A stretch of DNA of 64,000 nt from Zygnema cylindricum (GCA_037447655.1 JBBHKE010000140.1:249248-313247); one strand, 5' to 3'. Counted from the first letter of the stretch, positions 47,647-60,380 are shown. Translations and numbers: made by a program. Notes: generated by a model from the letters alone, not told the origin.

Positions 47647-50600
47647 TTAGACCACACTTCTCCCTGCAAAAATTAGCTTAGGGGAAGGCACAGGTTTGGT
47701 CATCATATCTGCTACCATCTCACTATCTGGTCTGTACTCTAAACTGATTATTTTGTTTTCTACTTTCTCTCTAACAAAGCTGAGTCTGATGTCCATGTGT
47801 TTGGCTTTAAAATGGTGTTTAGGATTGGCAGAAATAGCGATTGCTGCCTGATTATCACAAAATATTTTCTGCACACCACTCTTAAGATGACCAAGTTCAC
47901 CAAGTAAAGACTTGACCCACATCAATTCTTTTACAGCAGAGCAAGAGGCCATATACACAGCCTCCATGGTGGACTGAGCAATAACCTTTTGTTGTTTGCT
48001 ACTCCAACAGCAAGCCCCATCACCCACATATAATACATATCCAGAAGTGCATCTCCTCATCGGAGCATCACCATAACTAGCATCACTCCAAGTAGTGATG
48101 TCAGTATTCTCCCCACCCAAATGCAACCATAGATCTCTAGTTCCTACCAAATATCTAAGGACTCTCTTAGCTGCCTCCCAATCCTTCTTAGTGGGAGCAT
48201 TTAGACTTCTACTCAGCACTCCTACAGCTACAGCTAAATCCGACCGGGTACAATTCATAAAATAGATTAGACTTCCCACTACTTGCCTGTAAGGAATAGT
48301 CTGCATGAACTTCTGTTCATCAGGAGATAATTCCTCGTCTAAGACTATGACTCCTTCTTCCTCACTCCCCTCACTTCCCTTCTTCAACTCCATTGGAGTT
48401 GTACAACTATTAGCTTTATCCATTTGAAATTTTTCAAGCATGTTCCCTATTGCTTCCTTTTGAGTCAGTTTTATAATTTTCCTTTTTCGGTCTCTCTCTA
48501 CTTGAATTCCCAAAATATATTTTGCTTCCCCCATATCCTTCATTTCAAATCTCCCCTTAAGATCGGTTTTCAGTTTGTTAATTTTTTCCATTGATTTACT
48601 TAATACAAGCAAATCATCAACATAAATTGCAATAAATATAAAACCTTCCTCATCTTCGAAAACATAGATTGAGTGATCTGAGCTGATCCGAATATATCCC
48701 AGACCGGTAAGAAACTCATCAAGCTTCTTATTCCATTGTCGAGGTGCATGTTTCAAACCATAAAGAGATTTAATCAGCCGGCATACCTTACTCTCCTCTC
48801 CTTCCTCCACAAAACCTTCGGGTTGTCGCATGAAGATCTCTTCTTCCAATTCTCCATGCAAAAAGGCTGTCTTGATGTCCATCTGATGCACTTCCATGTC
48901 TTCCGCCGCTGCTAAAATGAGAAGTATGCGGACGGAGGGAAATCTGACCACCGGGGCAAAGGTTTCCTCGTAGTCAATTCCTTCCTTTTGTGTAAATCCT
49001 TTTGCCACTAATCTGGCCTTGTAGCGCTCGATTGTGTTATCTGGGTTCAGTTTTAGTTTGAAAACCCACTTATAACCGATTGGTTTTCGGTTAGGTGGAC
49101 AGTCCACCAGCTCCCAAGTATCGGCTGCCATGATTGAAGCCATCTCCTCATTGATGGCTGTCTTCCACCGGTTTCTTTCTGGACAAGTCATCGCCTCTCC
49201 ATAAGTTTGAGGTTCATCTTGATGAGATAGTTTAGTTACCTTGTTATTAACCTGTTTTTCTTGCAGTCTTTTGCTACTTCTCCTCCCCCCCTCAAAATTT
49301 GAGGCTGGAATAGATGGTTCTCGTGGATTCTTTCGAACAAACTCGGCTTCTCCCCTATCCCTTGATTCCGAATCAATTTCCACCACGTCTTCCGCTTCGA
49401 GTAGAGTTGTCACTGGAGTTTCCACAGCCGAGTCCTTTTCGGTCTGATTTGTTCCTGCAAGAATGTCATCTTCTCTAAAATCTGGATAGTTAGGAAGCTC
49501 AAAGTCATCGGAATTTTCTGACTCAAATCTGATTTTTACTGACTTCGTATATTTGAAGGGATCCACAAACTTTCCTTCATCCATAACTACTAGATGTTTT
49601 ACTAAGATTATATCTTCCCTTTTTAGATCATAAACTCTATATCCTTTAACATCTTCATCATATCCTAATAAGTATCCCGGTTTTCCTTTAGGATCTAGCT
49701 TCCAATTGGACCGATCAGTATCTAGACTGAAAACTTGACTGCCGAAAACCTTTAAGTGAGATATGTCTGGTTTTTGGCCTGTCCATCTCTCATAAGGTGT
49801 TTGATCTTTTATAGCTGAAGTAAGAACTCTATTCTTAAGGTAATTAGCACAGTTCATTGCTTCTGCCCAAAACCTTTTTCCTATCTTTTTATCTGAGAAC
49901 ATACTTCTAGCACTATCACTTAGTGTTCTATTTAACCTTTCAGCTACCCCATTCTGTTCCGGATTTTCTGGAACTGTCTTTTGGTGTTGAACCCCATCTT
50001 CCCTCAGAAAATCCTCAAACTGGTTAGAAGTATACTCTCCACCATTGTCACTCCTTACTCTCTTGATTGGAGTTTCATGGAGTTTTTCGCTCCATGCTTT
50101 ATATTGTCTAAAACAATCCTCAGCTTCGGACTTGTTTTTCAAAAAATATACCCGGGAATACCGAGACCAATCATCAGTTATAGTCATCATAAATCTCTTC
50201 CCCCCTGGTGAGGGCACTTTAGCCGGTCCCCAAATATCTGTGTGTACTAGATCTAGGATTTTTTCTCCCTTGTAGGTGGCTGACTTAGGAAAGGGTAATC
50301 TGTGTGCTTTACCTTGAGCACATCCACTACAATCACTTATATCATCACTCTCACTGAACTGAATCCCTTCCACCACTCCCATCTTTTTCATCTCTCTTAA
50401 CTTATCTAGATTCACATGCCCAAGCCTCTTATGCCACATCATAATATCATGAACACCAGCATAATAAAGTTTCTTCTTTTCATTACTTAAATCAGCCTAA
50501 ACATCCCATGGCTACCTTTCTCAGCAATGAAATAAACATCATCCTCAAAAGTAGCAGTAAAGACTCCTTCCCTAGTGCTAGTAAAAAAACCCTTATCATC

Positions 50601-51962
50601 TAATACTGATGTAGAGATAAGATTTTTGTTCAGCTCCGGAATAAACAATACATCGGTGAATGTTAATATGGATGTCTTTCCTTCTACTAACACTTTTAGA
50701 TCTACCGATCCTACAAGAGTAGTGGTGACTATCCTCCCATCCCCGTACTCTATCTCTACGGTGGGAATCTTTCTTATCTTAGTGAACAGGTGTCTATCCT
50801 TACACATGTGCATGGAGGCACCTGAATCTACAATCCAGCCTGCTTCACCTTTCAATCCACCGTAAGCACATTTCTGCCTTCGTGGAATTTCGACCTCATT
50901 TTTCGCCTCCAACTCCTCATCCAAAAGGAGCTCATCGTCCTCGTCCTCGGATTCAGCCTCAAGTACCTGTGTGACAAGGGCCTTTTTCTTTCCTCTCGGG
51001 GTACCACCGGTCTGCCCCTCCTTTAACCGAAGCTCGGTTAGCTTAGTGCACTCTGCCATATAGTGCCCCGGTTTCTTACAAAAGTGACATAGTCCTTTGG
51101 GAGCCCTTGGTTCGAACTCATCGGCCTGTTTTTTCTGCTCCCTACCCCCATAGTTTCCGACCGGTTTTCGGGAATCCTTGTTCCTCCAATCAGTCGCTGT
51201 TGCCAAGGCTTGGCCACTCTTTCCTCCCCTTCGGATCTCAATTGTATTCTCTTGAACGAGAATCATCCCTACCACTGAGTTCCATATCCACCTTGAGTCA
51301 AGCAATTCCTGCACACGGTAAACTATGTTCACGAACTCATCAGGTAACTTCATCAGTAAACAGTTAACCTTTTCTTTTTCACTAAAATCTTTTCCCGCAC
51401 TCTCTAGCTCCATGAAGAGTGTAGCAAGCTCATTGCAAAAATCCAACATATTTCCCCCTTTGTATACATACTCCTTAACTTTCTGATCAGCCAACTATTG
51501 TTGCTGAATCGTACCACTTCGGTACATCTCTATGAGAGCCATCCAAAGATCGGATGCTCTTTCTACCTGCAAATGAGGACATGCAAGTCCTTGAGTGAGA
51601 TGGCGTAGGATGAAGTGCTTTGCCGCCATATTGTTGAAGTCCCAGGTTTCAGTATCATTCTCCTCATTCCTCGGAATAGGTGACATGAATGTCGAACCAG
51701 TTGCTATTGGTGTGATCGTCTCCTTCTCTTTACCTTTGTCCACCACCTCTCTTTCTTTTGTTTCCTCCGTTGAAGGTGGGTCCTCTTTCCTGGTGAATCT
51801 GGTTCCTCCAAACCCTGGAGGAATTCCAAGACTTGATGGACGCCCCAACCGTCCACTCTCTATCCCCCAAAACCTTTTTTCGCATAGAGCTCCTATCATG
51901 ATACTTTCCTAGTATATGAAGCCAGTTCCATTAAATATTGGTACCCTACAGGGTGGGCCCAT
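47647..51962 (-). pseudogene. Copia Gag-Pol polyprotein with two stops and one frameshift
   Basis: The frame opens at the ATG at 51960-51962, inside the primer site (MGPPCRVPIFNGTGFIY), then meets TAG at 51909-51911 where the second copy has Trp. Gag continues to a second TAG at 51495-51497. After it come the zinc knuckle CHFCKKPGHYMAEC and the protease motif VDSGAS. One lost base near 50488 shifts the frame. From 50442 a 931-codon frame runs to 47647. It holds the integrase HHCC finger (H4, H9, C38, C41), the integrase DDE core (HTDIWG, SDNGGE, ENPEQNG), reverse transcriptase with YVDD near residue 609, and RNase H from about 780 (WSDAS). The RNase H block STMEAVYMA has Val where Glu is usual in Copia (EAEY). 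It is not intact, but could be rescued in trans. Confidence 0.93.
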
Positions 51963-51966
51963 AACC
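51952..51966 (-). other. Primer-binding site for an internal tRNA-iMet fragment
   Basis: In element orientation GGTTATGGGCCCACC follows the LTR directly. Its complement, GGTGGGCCCATAACC, is the anticodon stem and loop of plant initiator tRNA-Met, not its 3' end. This is the half-tRNA priming known from Drosophila copia. Confidence 0.85.
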
Positions 51967-53018
51967 TCAAACTCTGAGACCTCCATAAGTCCTCAGAGTA
52001 GACAGCTTCCAAGAAGCCTCTAGGATAATCCTGACCCCTTTGTGTTCCAACAAAAATAACTGCCACCCTGGCAGACAAAAACCCTGACCACCTGCACTTT
52101 TGTGAAGGCAAGACTCCCCTGAGTCGGTAGCAAAAAGAATCTCTGAATTTGCTCCCCTGAGCAGTAAGTTATGGAGGGTCAAAGTTGACCTTTTATACAG
52201 AAGCTCTCTGGGAGAGAGGGTCCTATCTTCTAAATTTTTCTAAGTCCTATCTCTCTCACAGACTCTATCTACTGATGTACGAAACCAATCAGAATTGAGT
52301 TCCGTACGCAAAAGTACAGCTGCCGGTGTACTTTATGTACGGACATTGTACGACATGGCCAAAATGTCGACACATGTCAAATCCGGATTCGGTGCCATAA
52401 TCTCCGGAGATTCCACAATCCAACGGAATTTCGCCACGCGTCATCCGATGTGGCGATGGCCACAAACCGCCGAAATCTTCCTCCGCGATCTCGGCGCTAA
52501 TCCCGGCCGTCCGATTAAATTCGGATTTTAATCGTAGTCGTAATAAATACATGCGCGATATTTGTTTCACTTAAGAAACAAATGCGCGGTATTGATTTCG
52601 ATTCCGTACTGTAATCCGTACTCTATATATTACTGGATCTATGTATCCCGTAATGTATTATAGTTAAATGAATTATCGTACGTATACGCATATAATGAAT
52701 TATCAAACTATATAGTACGTAATACTTCTGCTAGACCTAACGGCTAAGGCTACCGGCTATTTCCTGTCTGCCGGCCGGTAGGTACAGGGATCAAATCCTG
52801 CCGCCGGCGCATACCTTTTAAATAAATAAATAAACCCTAATATAAAATTCCCGTAAACCTCAGGATAGCCAAGGTAGCCATGGCTCTAGCTTCCTCTCCA
52901 ATTTCTCAGTGACTGCGACAAGTTTGAGAGTTGGAGAGAGAAGTTAGAGATAGACTGCCTCGACTTCTATATTTCTTTTCAGACCTAGAAAATACTAATA
53001 AAACCATTAGTTTCTACA
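51967..53018 (-). repeat. 5' LTR of the Copia element
   Basis: Starts TGTAGAAACTAATGG in element orientation. Its last bases are TTTGA where the other LTR has TTTCA, one substitution in the terminal CA. Confidence 0.95.
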
Positions 53019-53445
53019 TCTCCCTCCTTATCTCCCTCCCTCCCTCCCTCCCGCCTTTTATCCCTCTCTCCCTCCTTCCCTCCCAATTTGCCCTCCCTCC
53101 CTCCCTCCTAATTTGCCCTCCCCTCCCTCTCTCTCTCTCTCTTTCCCTCGCTTCCTCCCTTCCTCCCTCTTTCCCAATTTGCCCTCCCTCCCTCCCAATC
53201 TACCCTCCCTTCCTCCCAATCTACCCTCCCTCCCTCCCTCTCTCCATCCCTCCCTCCATCTCTCTCCCACTCTTTCTCCCTCACCCTACCTTTTCTCTCT
53301 CACCCCCCCTCCCTCTTTCCCTCCCTCCCTCCCTCTCTCCTAATCCACCCTCCCTCCCTCTTTTTATCCCTCACGCTCTCCCTCTATCCCTCCCTCTCTA
53401 TCTCCCTATCTCCCTCCCTCCCTCCCTCCTTTTATCATTCATCCC
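53019..53445. repeat. (CCCT)n polypyrimidine tract
   Basis: More than 400 bp of imperfect ccct units on the plus strand. The long proline/serine frames over it are artefacts of composition. Confidence 0.95.
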
Positions 53446-53939
53446 TCTTGAAGTGAAGGGATCGTTTCTGACTCGGAAACAATTTATTGCTTTCAAAAAG
53501 TTGGCCCATATGAGGTTCGAGCTCAGGAAAAGCGAGCTGCATTTTTGCAGCCTCAGGTACGGATTGTATTTGTTGGTTTCCAAGAGCTCTCCTGGATTTG
53601 TTGTTTTAACAATCTTTTTCTTTTTGTCGATTCCATCGTTGTTTTTGTCAAAAGCATAATTGTGTTAGCTCTTTGCTATAGTTTAAACAACACGTGTTCT
53701 GAAGTACACGGTATCTTGTTTGATAATCTAATGTTTTCAAACACTCTTGTGGTAATTTATACATCTTGTCTATGTTGATAATTGTTCTTATAAGGTAGAG
53801 AGTTGTTTCCATGTTGACATCTATATAATAATCTTCTTCAATGCTTTTTGTTGTAGTTTTATTATCCCCCTAGCTTGTGGGCTGGTTAAGAAGTCAAAGC
53901 AGCTGATAACCTGGAGATGAATGTATGCCGGATTTTAAG
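53446..53939. other. No supported gene
   Basis: A frame over 53450-53580 is open but unrecognised. Confidence 0.35.
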
Positions 53940-54560
53940 GTTTTCAAGTATGTTACGTTTCAAGTTTGTTAAGACAAATTAAAGGTGCACTTTGATTTTG
54001 TTGAGATGAATTATGGTAAGTCCCATGTTTGTAGATGATTGTATGTTTCCTTTTGACTTTGTTAAGTTGAATTGATGCCAAATTTATATTTTAGTAAGAC
54101 GAATTCGTGAATTTTAAGCATGTTAAGTTTAATGTAGCATGAATTTCACGTTGTTTAGTATGAATTCAGGTTGAATTAAAGATTTTTAATACGCTTTTAC
54201 AGTGAATATCAAGTTTGTTAAGAATTTCAAGTTTGTAGAAGGTTTTAATGCAAAATTTTAGGTTTGTTAACATGAATTTATGTTGAGTTGTGTTTTTTGA
54301 GATAAAATTATGGTGAATTTGAAGTTTGTTAAGCTGTAATTCAGTGAATTTCATAAGTTTATGCAGACGTTCAGGTTTGATAAAATCAGTTCTGGTGAAT
54401 TTTACCTTTTTTACCTTTGTTAAGACGAATTCATGCTGGAACTTACATTTGTTAACAAGAATTTATGTTGAATTCAAGTTTGTTAAGGTGAACTTATGTT
54501 GGGAATTTATGTTGTGCTTAATGTTGTGAATATATGTTGTGAGTTTATGTTTCTTTGGTG
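53940..54560. repeat. Degenerate minisatellite (gtttgttaag / gaattcatg words)
   Basis: Words like aagtttgttaag, tgaatttatgttg and gaattcatg recur irregularly every 30-60 bp. The array is AT-rich and non-coding. Confidence 0.65.
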
Positions 54561-54576
54561 AAATTAAAGTTTACAT

Positions 54577-54732
54577 ATGATTGAATGGTACTTGCAAGAT
54601 CCTTTGTTTTTCGATGCTTTCGGAAAGGATGTGGCTTTGATTGACTACGAATTAGTGTTGACAAAACCGGAGGGAGTTCCACACTATGTGGTAACCCTCA
54701 AAGAAAAAGAGCAATACCAAAGACCATACTGA
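54577..54732 (+). CDS. Small ORF of 51 codons, unrecognised
   Basis: ATG at 54577 to TGA at 54732. The product reads MIEWYLQDPLFFDAFGKDVA, then LIDYELVLTKPEGVPHYVV, and ends QYQRPY. Composition is protein-like, with mixed charge and no low complexity, unlike the surrounding AT-rich repeats. A stop lies just upstream in frame, so it is either a small gene, a terminal exon or a transposon relic. No family is recognised. Confidence 0.35.
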   Translation: MIEWYLQDPLFFDAFGKDVALIDYELVLTKPEGVPHYVVTLKEKEQYQRPY

Positions 54733-54744
54733 GGAGTTCAACTT

Positions 54745-54920
54745 AGGAAGGGAGAGGAGAGGGAGAGAGGGAGGGAGGAGAGGGAGGTAGGGAGGGAGGA
54801 GAGGGAGGTAGGGAGGGAGGAGAGGGAGGAAAATAACGAGAGAGGAGGGAGGGCTTCCACATATGTGGACCAGATGGGGATGGGAGTGAGGGAGAGGAAG
54901 GAAGAGGGAGGGAGGAGGGG
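54745..54920. repeat. (GGGA)n purine tract
   Basis: Imperfect ggga/gaggga units. Confidence 0.9.
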
Positions 54921-55624
54921 ATCAGACGATTTCGCAAGACTGGCTACTGTTTGATCACATTTCGTGCAGTCAAGCTTGACTTACTGATACTATCTTTTTT
55001 TTTGCTTATTCTGTCCTTTTCATTTTCCGCCTTTGTTAACACCTAGTTGACCAGTTTAAAACTTAGAAAATACATTTTTTTTCACCTCTGTCAAGGTCAT
55101 CCTTAAGTTATTTTAGTTTGATTTTTTTTAGTTTTAATTTGTTAGTGGTTTGAAAATAGATGGTAGAAGACCGACAAAACTATGGCAAAAAAAAACTAGG
55201 GCAAAAAATTTGTAGAGCGTTGATTGTTTAGTATCGTCAAATTGAGTTGAAAAAGAAATATTTTTTGTAGTTCCTTGTGCCAGTTTTGTGGGGGAGGAGT
55301 CAATAATATCAAATGCTTAATCCTTTTCTTATTTAAATGCTAGATTATCAGCAAATAAAGCATGTTTTTCACTTTTTTTCCATTGAAAATAGTTATAACC
55401 TTTCTGTTGAAGGTAATAATATTTCATCTTTTTGTTGTAAACTATTATTTATTCTTTGTTGAAAAATATATATATTTAATTTGTTTGTTGAAAGCAATGT
55501 CTATTAAACTTTCTGTTAAAAGTAGGCAAAAAATAAACAAACTTGTCTCTATACTCTGTAGGCTTTCTTTCATGTTTATACAACGTTTCTCCATATAATG
55601 ACAAAATCCAAACTAATAAATTTT
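54921..55624. other. AT-rich stretch, no feature seen
   Basis: Only short frames without recognised domains. Confidence 0.4.
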
Positions 55625-56163
<539 letters not shown>

Positions 56164-56329
56164 GTATTTATTTATTTCACATTGGCGACCATTCTAAGCT
56201 TTCCGACTCTCTAGTGCCTTTCGGTCCTTACCACAAAATGGGATACGTCTACTTAACAAAGTTAGTAATCATAAACATAAAAAAGGTAAAAAAAAAAAGT
56301 AGAAATTTAAACATTAACATAAGTATAAA

Positions 56330-56455
56330 CCCAAACCTAACCCTAACATAAACATAGACACAACCATAACCCTAACCCTAAAATCATAATTAACCCTAAC
56401 CCCAACACTGTCCCTAACTCTAACCCTAACCCTAACTCTAACCCTAACTCTAAAC
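56330..56455. repeat. Degenerate telomere-like hexamers
   Basis: ccctaa and ctctaa units repeat with interruptions. They have the six-base TTAGGG form rather than the TTTAGGG form of most land plants. Confidence 0.6.
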
Positions 56456-56699
56456 AAAAACAAAAAAAATCACGAAAGTAGGAAAAAAAAATAAAAAGCA
56501 ACCAAAATGTATGGATTGTCATGAGCAAGAAATCGATGTGATGAAATAAAAAAAAGAAGATCTTATAACAAATGCGAATAAGTTTTTCCTTCGTATTAAA
56601 GCATACTTTGTTCTTTATTCAAACATAATCAATACATGAATTTAATTCAACTGGTCTATTATCCTACTGCCTATTTATTTATATTATCTAACCTTTCTT

Positions 56700-57060
56700 T
56701 TGATTCCTTTTCTCTCTCTCTCCCTCCCCCTCTCTCTCTTTATGTCCTTCGACTCCCTTTTTCATTCCAATCTCTTCTACCACTATAACGAGCTCTTGGA
56801 CTATCCCTCTCTCCTCTTTCTTCTCTACCTTCTCCCTCTCCTCTCTCTACTCTCTCACCTCTCCCTTCTCTCTCTCCTCAGTCTCTTCCCTCTCCTCTCT
56901 CTTCTCCTGAATTAAAATCTCTCCGATTCCTCCTCAAGTCGACTCCTCACTCTCTCCTCTCTTTTTCATACTTCTCGTAATCTTCATCCCTTTTTACTGA
57001 GCCTATCAGAATCATACTTACCGCTGTCTCTCCCTCCCCTTCCCTCTGCCCCTCCCTATA
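56700..57060. repeat. (CT)-rich tract
   Basis: ctctcc and ccctct words dominate; non-coding. Confidence 0.8.
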
Positions 57061-57078
57061 TCACTGCCCTCTCCGAAA

Positions 57079-57321
57079 ACCTATCCTCAATTTTTTCTAT
57101 ATATTATACATATTGTGTTTTTAATATTAACTTTTTATAGTAGCTTTGTGGGAGGCCTTCTGTAGAGGTAAGGAACCAGAATTAGTGTGGATAAATGGAA
57201 TCCTATCCTCAAATTTTTCTATATATTATACATATTGTGTTTTTAATATTAACTTTTTATAGTAGCTTTGTGGGAGGCCTTCTGTAGAGGTAAAGAACCA
57301 GAATTAGTGTGGATAAACGGT
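57079..57321. repeat. Tandem duplication, period 122 bp
   Basis: Two units from ctatcctcaa to tgtggataaa differ by a few bases. Both contain gtgggaggccttctgtagagg. Confidence 0.9.
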
Positions 57322-57911
57322 TTTTTCCTTCTTTTCTCTAATCTTTTGTCTTTTTTTTCTTTTTTTCTGCAGCAGTGAGAAACTGAAATTAGTTAAATTA
57401 GGTTAAATTAGGAGCGGTGATTAGATAGCAATGAGGATAGTTGAACTCTGTAATTTGAGAAGAAGCTACAGGAGCTGTACAGGCAAGAGGGCTGTTTTGG
57501 GAGGGGGAAATATTTTGAAAGCCAGTGACATGGCAGTTCCTAATAAAAAGTAGCTAGGTATTCGTTCATTTCCTCAAACTATATTCGTCTATGACATGGG
57601 TTGTTGGGAACGCTGGATGTCGGGAATGTCGTGGGTGTCATTTTCTTGTTCATTTTTTTTTAGCTAAGCCTTCAGGTGGTTGTGCAGAGCATGCTTTTTG
57701 TTTATTATTTTACTGTTTTTTTAAATGTTGGGTTTATGGGAAAACAATTATCTCTGAAATGGAAAGCTTCCCTTTAAAACCATGTTTCAATTGAATGACT
57801 TCTTTTAAAATTGGTATTGTTTGACTGTCTTGGTAGACAGTCTGCGTAAATAAACATTTAATGTTACAGAATGTGCCTTAATATTTAGTTGCTTCATTTA
57901 TTATGTCCCCA
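57322..57911. other. No supported gene
   Basis: A 67-codon frame is present but unrecognised. Confidence 0.35.
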
Positions 57912-58334
57912 TTACTTGATAATACTCTCTTCTTCTTGTGTATTATGGGTTGGTCGATACTGAACGCCTTTGTATGCAAACATGCTGCGGAACTGAGTAC
58001 AGTCATCAACTAGAGTACCAAATTCAATCTTTGGAAAGTGGATAGGTTTATCATGGCCATCATTGTTCATTGTTAAATTATGTTCAGAATCGCCGGTAAG
58101 TCCAACAAAATCTTGCAAATCATAGCAGATAGCCTAACAAAGGGTGTTTGCCTACAGATATAACAGACTGGCTCAGCACATTTGGCTCTGGGCAATAATT
58201 AGATAGCTGAGAGTCAAAATAGGGTTCAGCAACATAGCGAGGCGAAAGGTTTGTCAAAGTCTCTCCATTTTCATGACCAAGATTGTGGGCATTTTCTATC
58301 ACGAAATGTTCGAATTTTTCATATTGTTTTTCCC
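57912..58334 (-). pseudogene. Possible coding relic, family unknown
   Basis: A good acceptor (ttcttttctttctgccag) at 58335 opens a frame reading EKQYEKFEHFVIENAHNLGH, then SPRYVAEPYFDSQ, to a stop at 58120-58122. A second frame overlaps it and continues YDLQDFVGLTGDSEHN to IIK at 57912. The two could be one exon with a frameshift, or two exons. Composition is protein-like but I recognise no domain. Confidence 0.35.
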
Positions 58335-59110
58335 CTGGCAGAAAGAAAAGAAGTTAGAGTGTCAATCTCAGTCGTGGAAAGCAAAACCTAAGTGTTTTGC
58401 ATCTGATAAAGGCCTACATCGAGATGTATCCATTGTACAGTTAAATAATTAATAAAACACATGGTGAGAGTTCCAAAAAAAGAGCCCTTGGATAAGACAA
58501 CAGGAATGAAAGCATCCGTCTGTTCTGATTGCAGTCCTATATGCCTTTATACACCTTGACACTACAGAAAATTTGTCTTTTTCTCCCGAAAAATAATCTC
58601 ACAATTTAATTATTATTTAATGTACGAAATAATGTATTATCGAAGGTCTTGTACAGTGTCAATTTTTTGAAGTTCTACATCCACATTCTAATTTTGGAAA
58701 CAAACAAAAAATACCAACAATACACAAAATAACAATTTGCAATATCAATTGAGCAAAAAAAGGTGACACACTAAACGACGAATTTGATGGTTTCTTATAC
58801 CTTTGAAAATAATATTACAACCTTTCTAACTTATACAAATTAACAACTGAAGCTGAACAATTATGTATAACATTTCCTTGACTTTCATCATATGTTTTTA
58901 TTTTATTTTTTTTAGTTGACAAGTTGAAGCAAATTTACAGCGGCACGTAAAGAAAAATAAAATTAAAATTCTTTTCATCATAACGCAAACAAAATGAAGG
59001 GATAAAAATTACAACTATTTTGATAGACATTCAAAGGTGTGTCATTTCTTAACTACTCATTTTAGATTTGATTTCTGCACTTTGTCTTGTCTTCTATTCA
59101 CCAGAAATAT
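58335..59110. other. AT-rich stretch, no feature seen
   Basis: No gene or repeat boundary supported. Confidence 0.4.
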
Positions 59111-59524
59111 ACACTTAGTAGCAATTTGCAGGGTAGCACCAGTACACATTATCAGACCAACATTATCAACAATGTTTGAACGTTCTTAGACAGTCATTTT
59201 GTCTGTCATTTCCTGTTCACACACTGTATTTGATTTTTCGTGTGTTTCATCTTGTGTGACATTTTTCACTTTCCTTTTGCTTTTTTTTTTCTAGACCTTC
59301 TCTTCCCTTAGACTACACCCACCATCGTTATTAGAGATTGTGAATTAATCACTTACTTGCCAGTTATCAATTTCACTTCACCGCTTTGGACTGAATTAGA
59401 TTTAATAACACCGATATAAATCATTCTATCTATTTACGCTTGAGGATTTTCCAGAAAAAGAAGGAAATTAAATCAAAGAAGCGACATTATAAGCAGACAT
59501 CATCAAGTTTTATGCCTCCAACAA
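59111..59524. repeat. Direct repeat of about 415 bp, copy 2
   Basis: See 55625-56040. It ends ccaaca followed by poly-A. Confidence 0.85.
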
Positions 59525-60304
59525 AAAAAAAAGTCGAAATCTCGGCAATTATGACATGCTCCCATAGATCCTATGCACATCCATTTTACGAGTTATGACA
59601 AATTTCACTTGTATTGATTACTTATCCAACATATTATGAAAGATAATGTTTCAGCTATAGGCAAACTTCAAAAGAAGAAAAAAAAGACTTAACCGTTCGC
59701 GATTAAATAAATAAAACCAAAGATAATTTAAAGTAAAATCATATCAGCTTTAAATTTCCAACTAAAATCTACTAAAAGCTCCCTAAAAGAAAAAAATGAA
59801 ATCCCCACCATAAACTTCCTTCTAAAACACGACCTTTGTCGTAAAACTTCAATCTTTTTGCAACTAATTTCTACATCCATAGATTTTGCAATTTCTCCTT
59901 CTATCTTATAATAGACTAATATTTCTTCAACTCTTCAAACTTCCTTATTCTTATCCACTCATGGCTCCGTCGCTTTCCTTTTTGCCTTTTATCATTTTCC
60001 AAACACGTGTAAAAAAAAATTGGAATGGGTTTTTGACGCAGTAGATAATTTCGTTCATGAGCTAGAACGCTGACATGCTTTTGGCGTACCACACAGTGCC
60101 GGACCGCCAATAGCAGCTCTTGCCTAGGCACCGATAGCACCTGGGACACGTGGGATCTAGACATGTGTAAGGAGGACCGCCAGAGCACGTGGGAGGATAC
60201 TATTAAAAAAAAAAGAATAAGACAAAACAAATGCAATGATTGGTGAATGCAAATTGAGTACTTTGCTCGGTTAGTCATCGGTTGATTAGTGAATAGAAAA
60301 CAAA
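59525..60304. other. No supported gene
   Basis: A 120-codon minus frame (59916-60278) has a hydrophobic start but no recognised domain. I do not call it. Confidence 0.4.
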
Positions 60305-60380
60305 TTAATAAACAAGGATTGGAGAAAAAAGGGAGAGAGGGATGGAGGGAGGGACAAAGGGAGGGAAGAAGGGAGGGAGT
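60305..60380. repeat. (GGGA)n tract
   Basis: Purine-rich; it directly abuts the Copia 3' remnant. Confidence 0.8.

Larger units (their letters stand above)
46565..53018 (-). mobile_element. Ty1/Copia LTR retrotransposon, nearly full length
   Basis: Target duplication TCTCC at 46560-46564 and 53019-53023. LTRs at 46565-47616 and 51967-53018 are about 1.05 kb and differ at roughly a dozen sites by eye, so the insertion is fairly young. Order on the minus strand is LTR, primer site, gag-protease-integrase-RT-RNase H, polypurine tract, LTR, as in Copia. The coding region has two nonsense codons and one frameshift. Confidence 0.97.

Noticed and set aside
51495-51497. TAG in a CAA-TAG context as programmed gag read-through
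   Set aside because: The second element reads through this position without that TAG and has a TAG two codons away instead, so simple nonsense mutation is more likely.
53058-53343. Long Pro/Ser/Leu or Arg/Gly/Glu frames over the (CCCT)n tract
   Set aside because: They arise from the simple repeat, occur on both strands and show no domain.
59916-60278. 120-codon minus-strand frame
   Set aside because: No domain, no paralogue in the window, and low-complexity surroundings.
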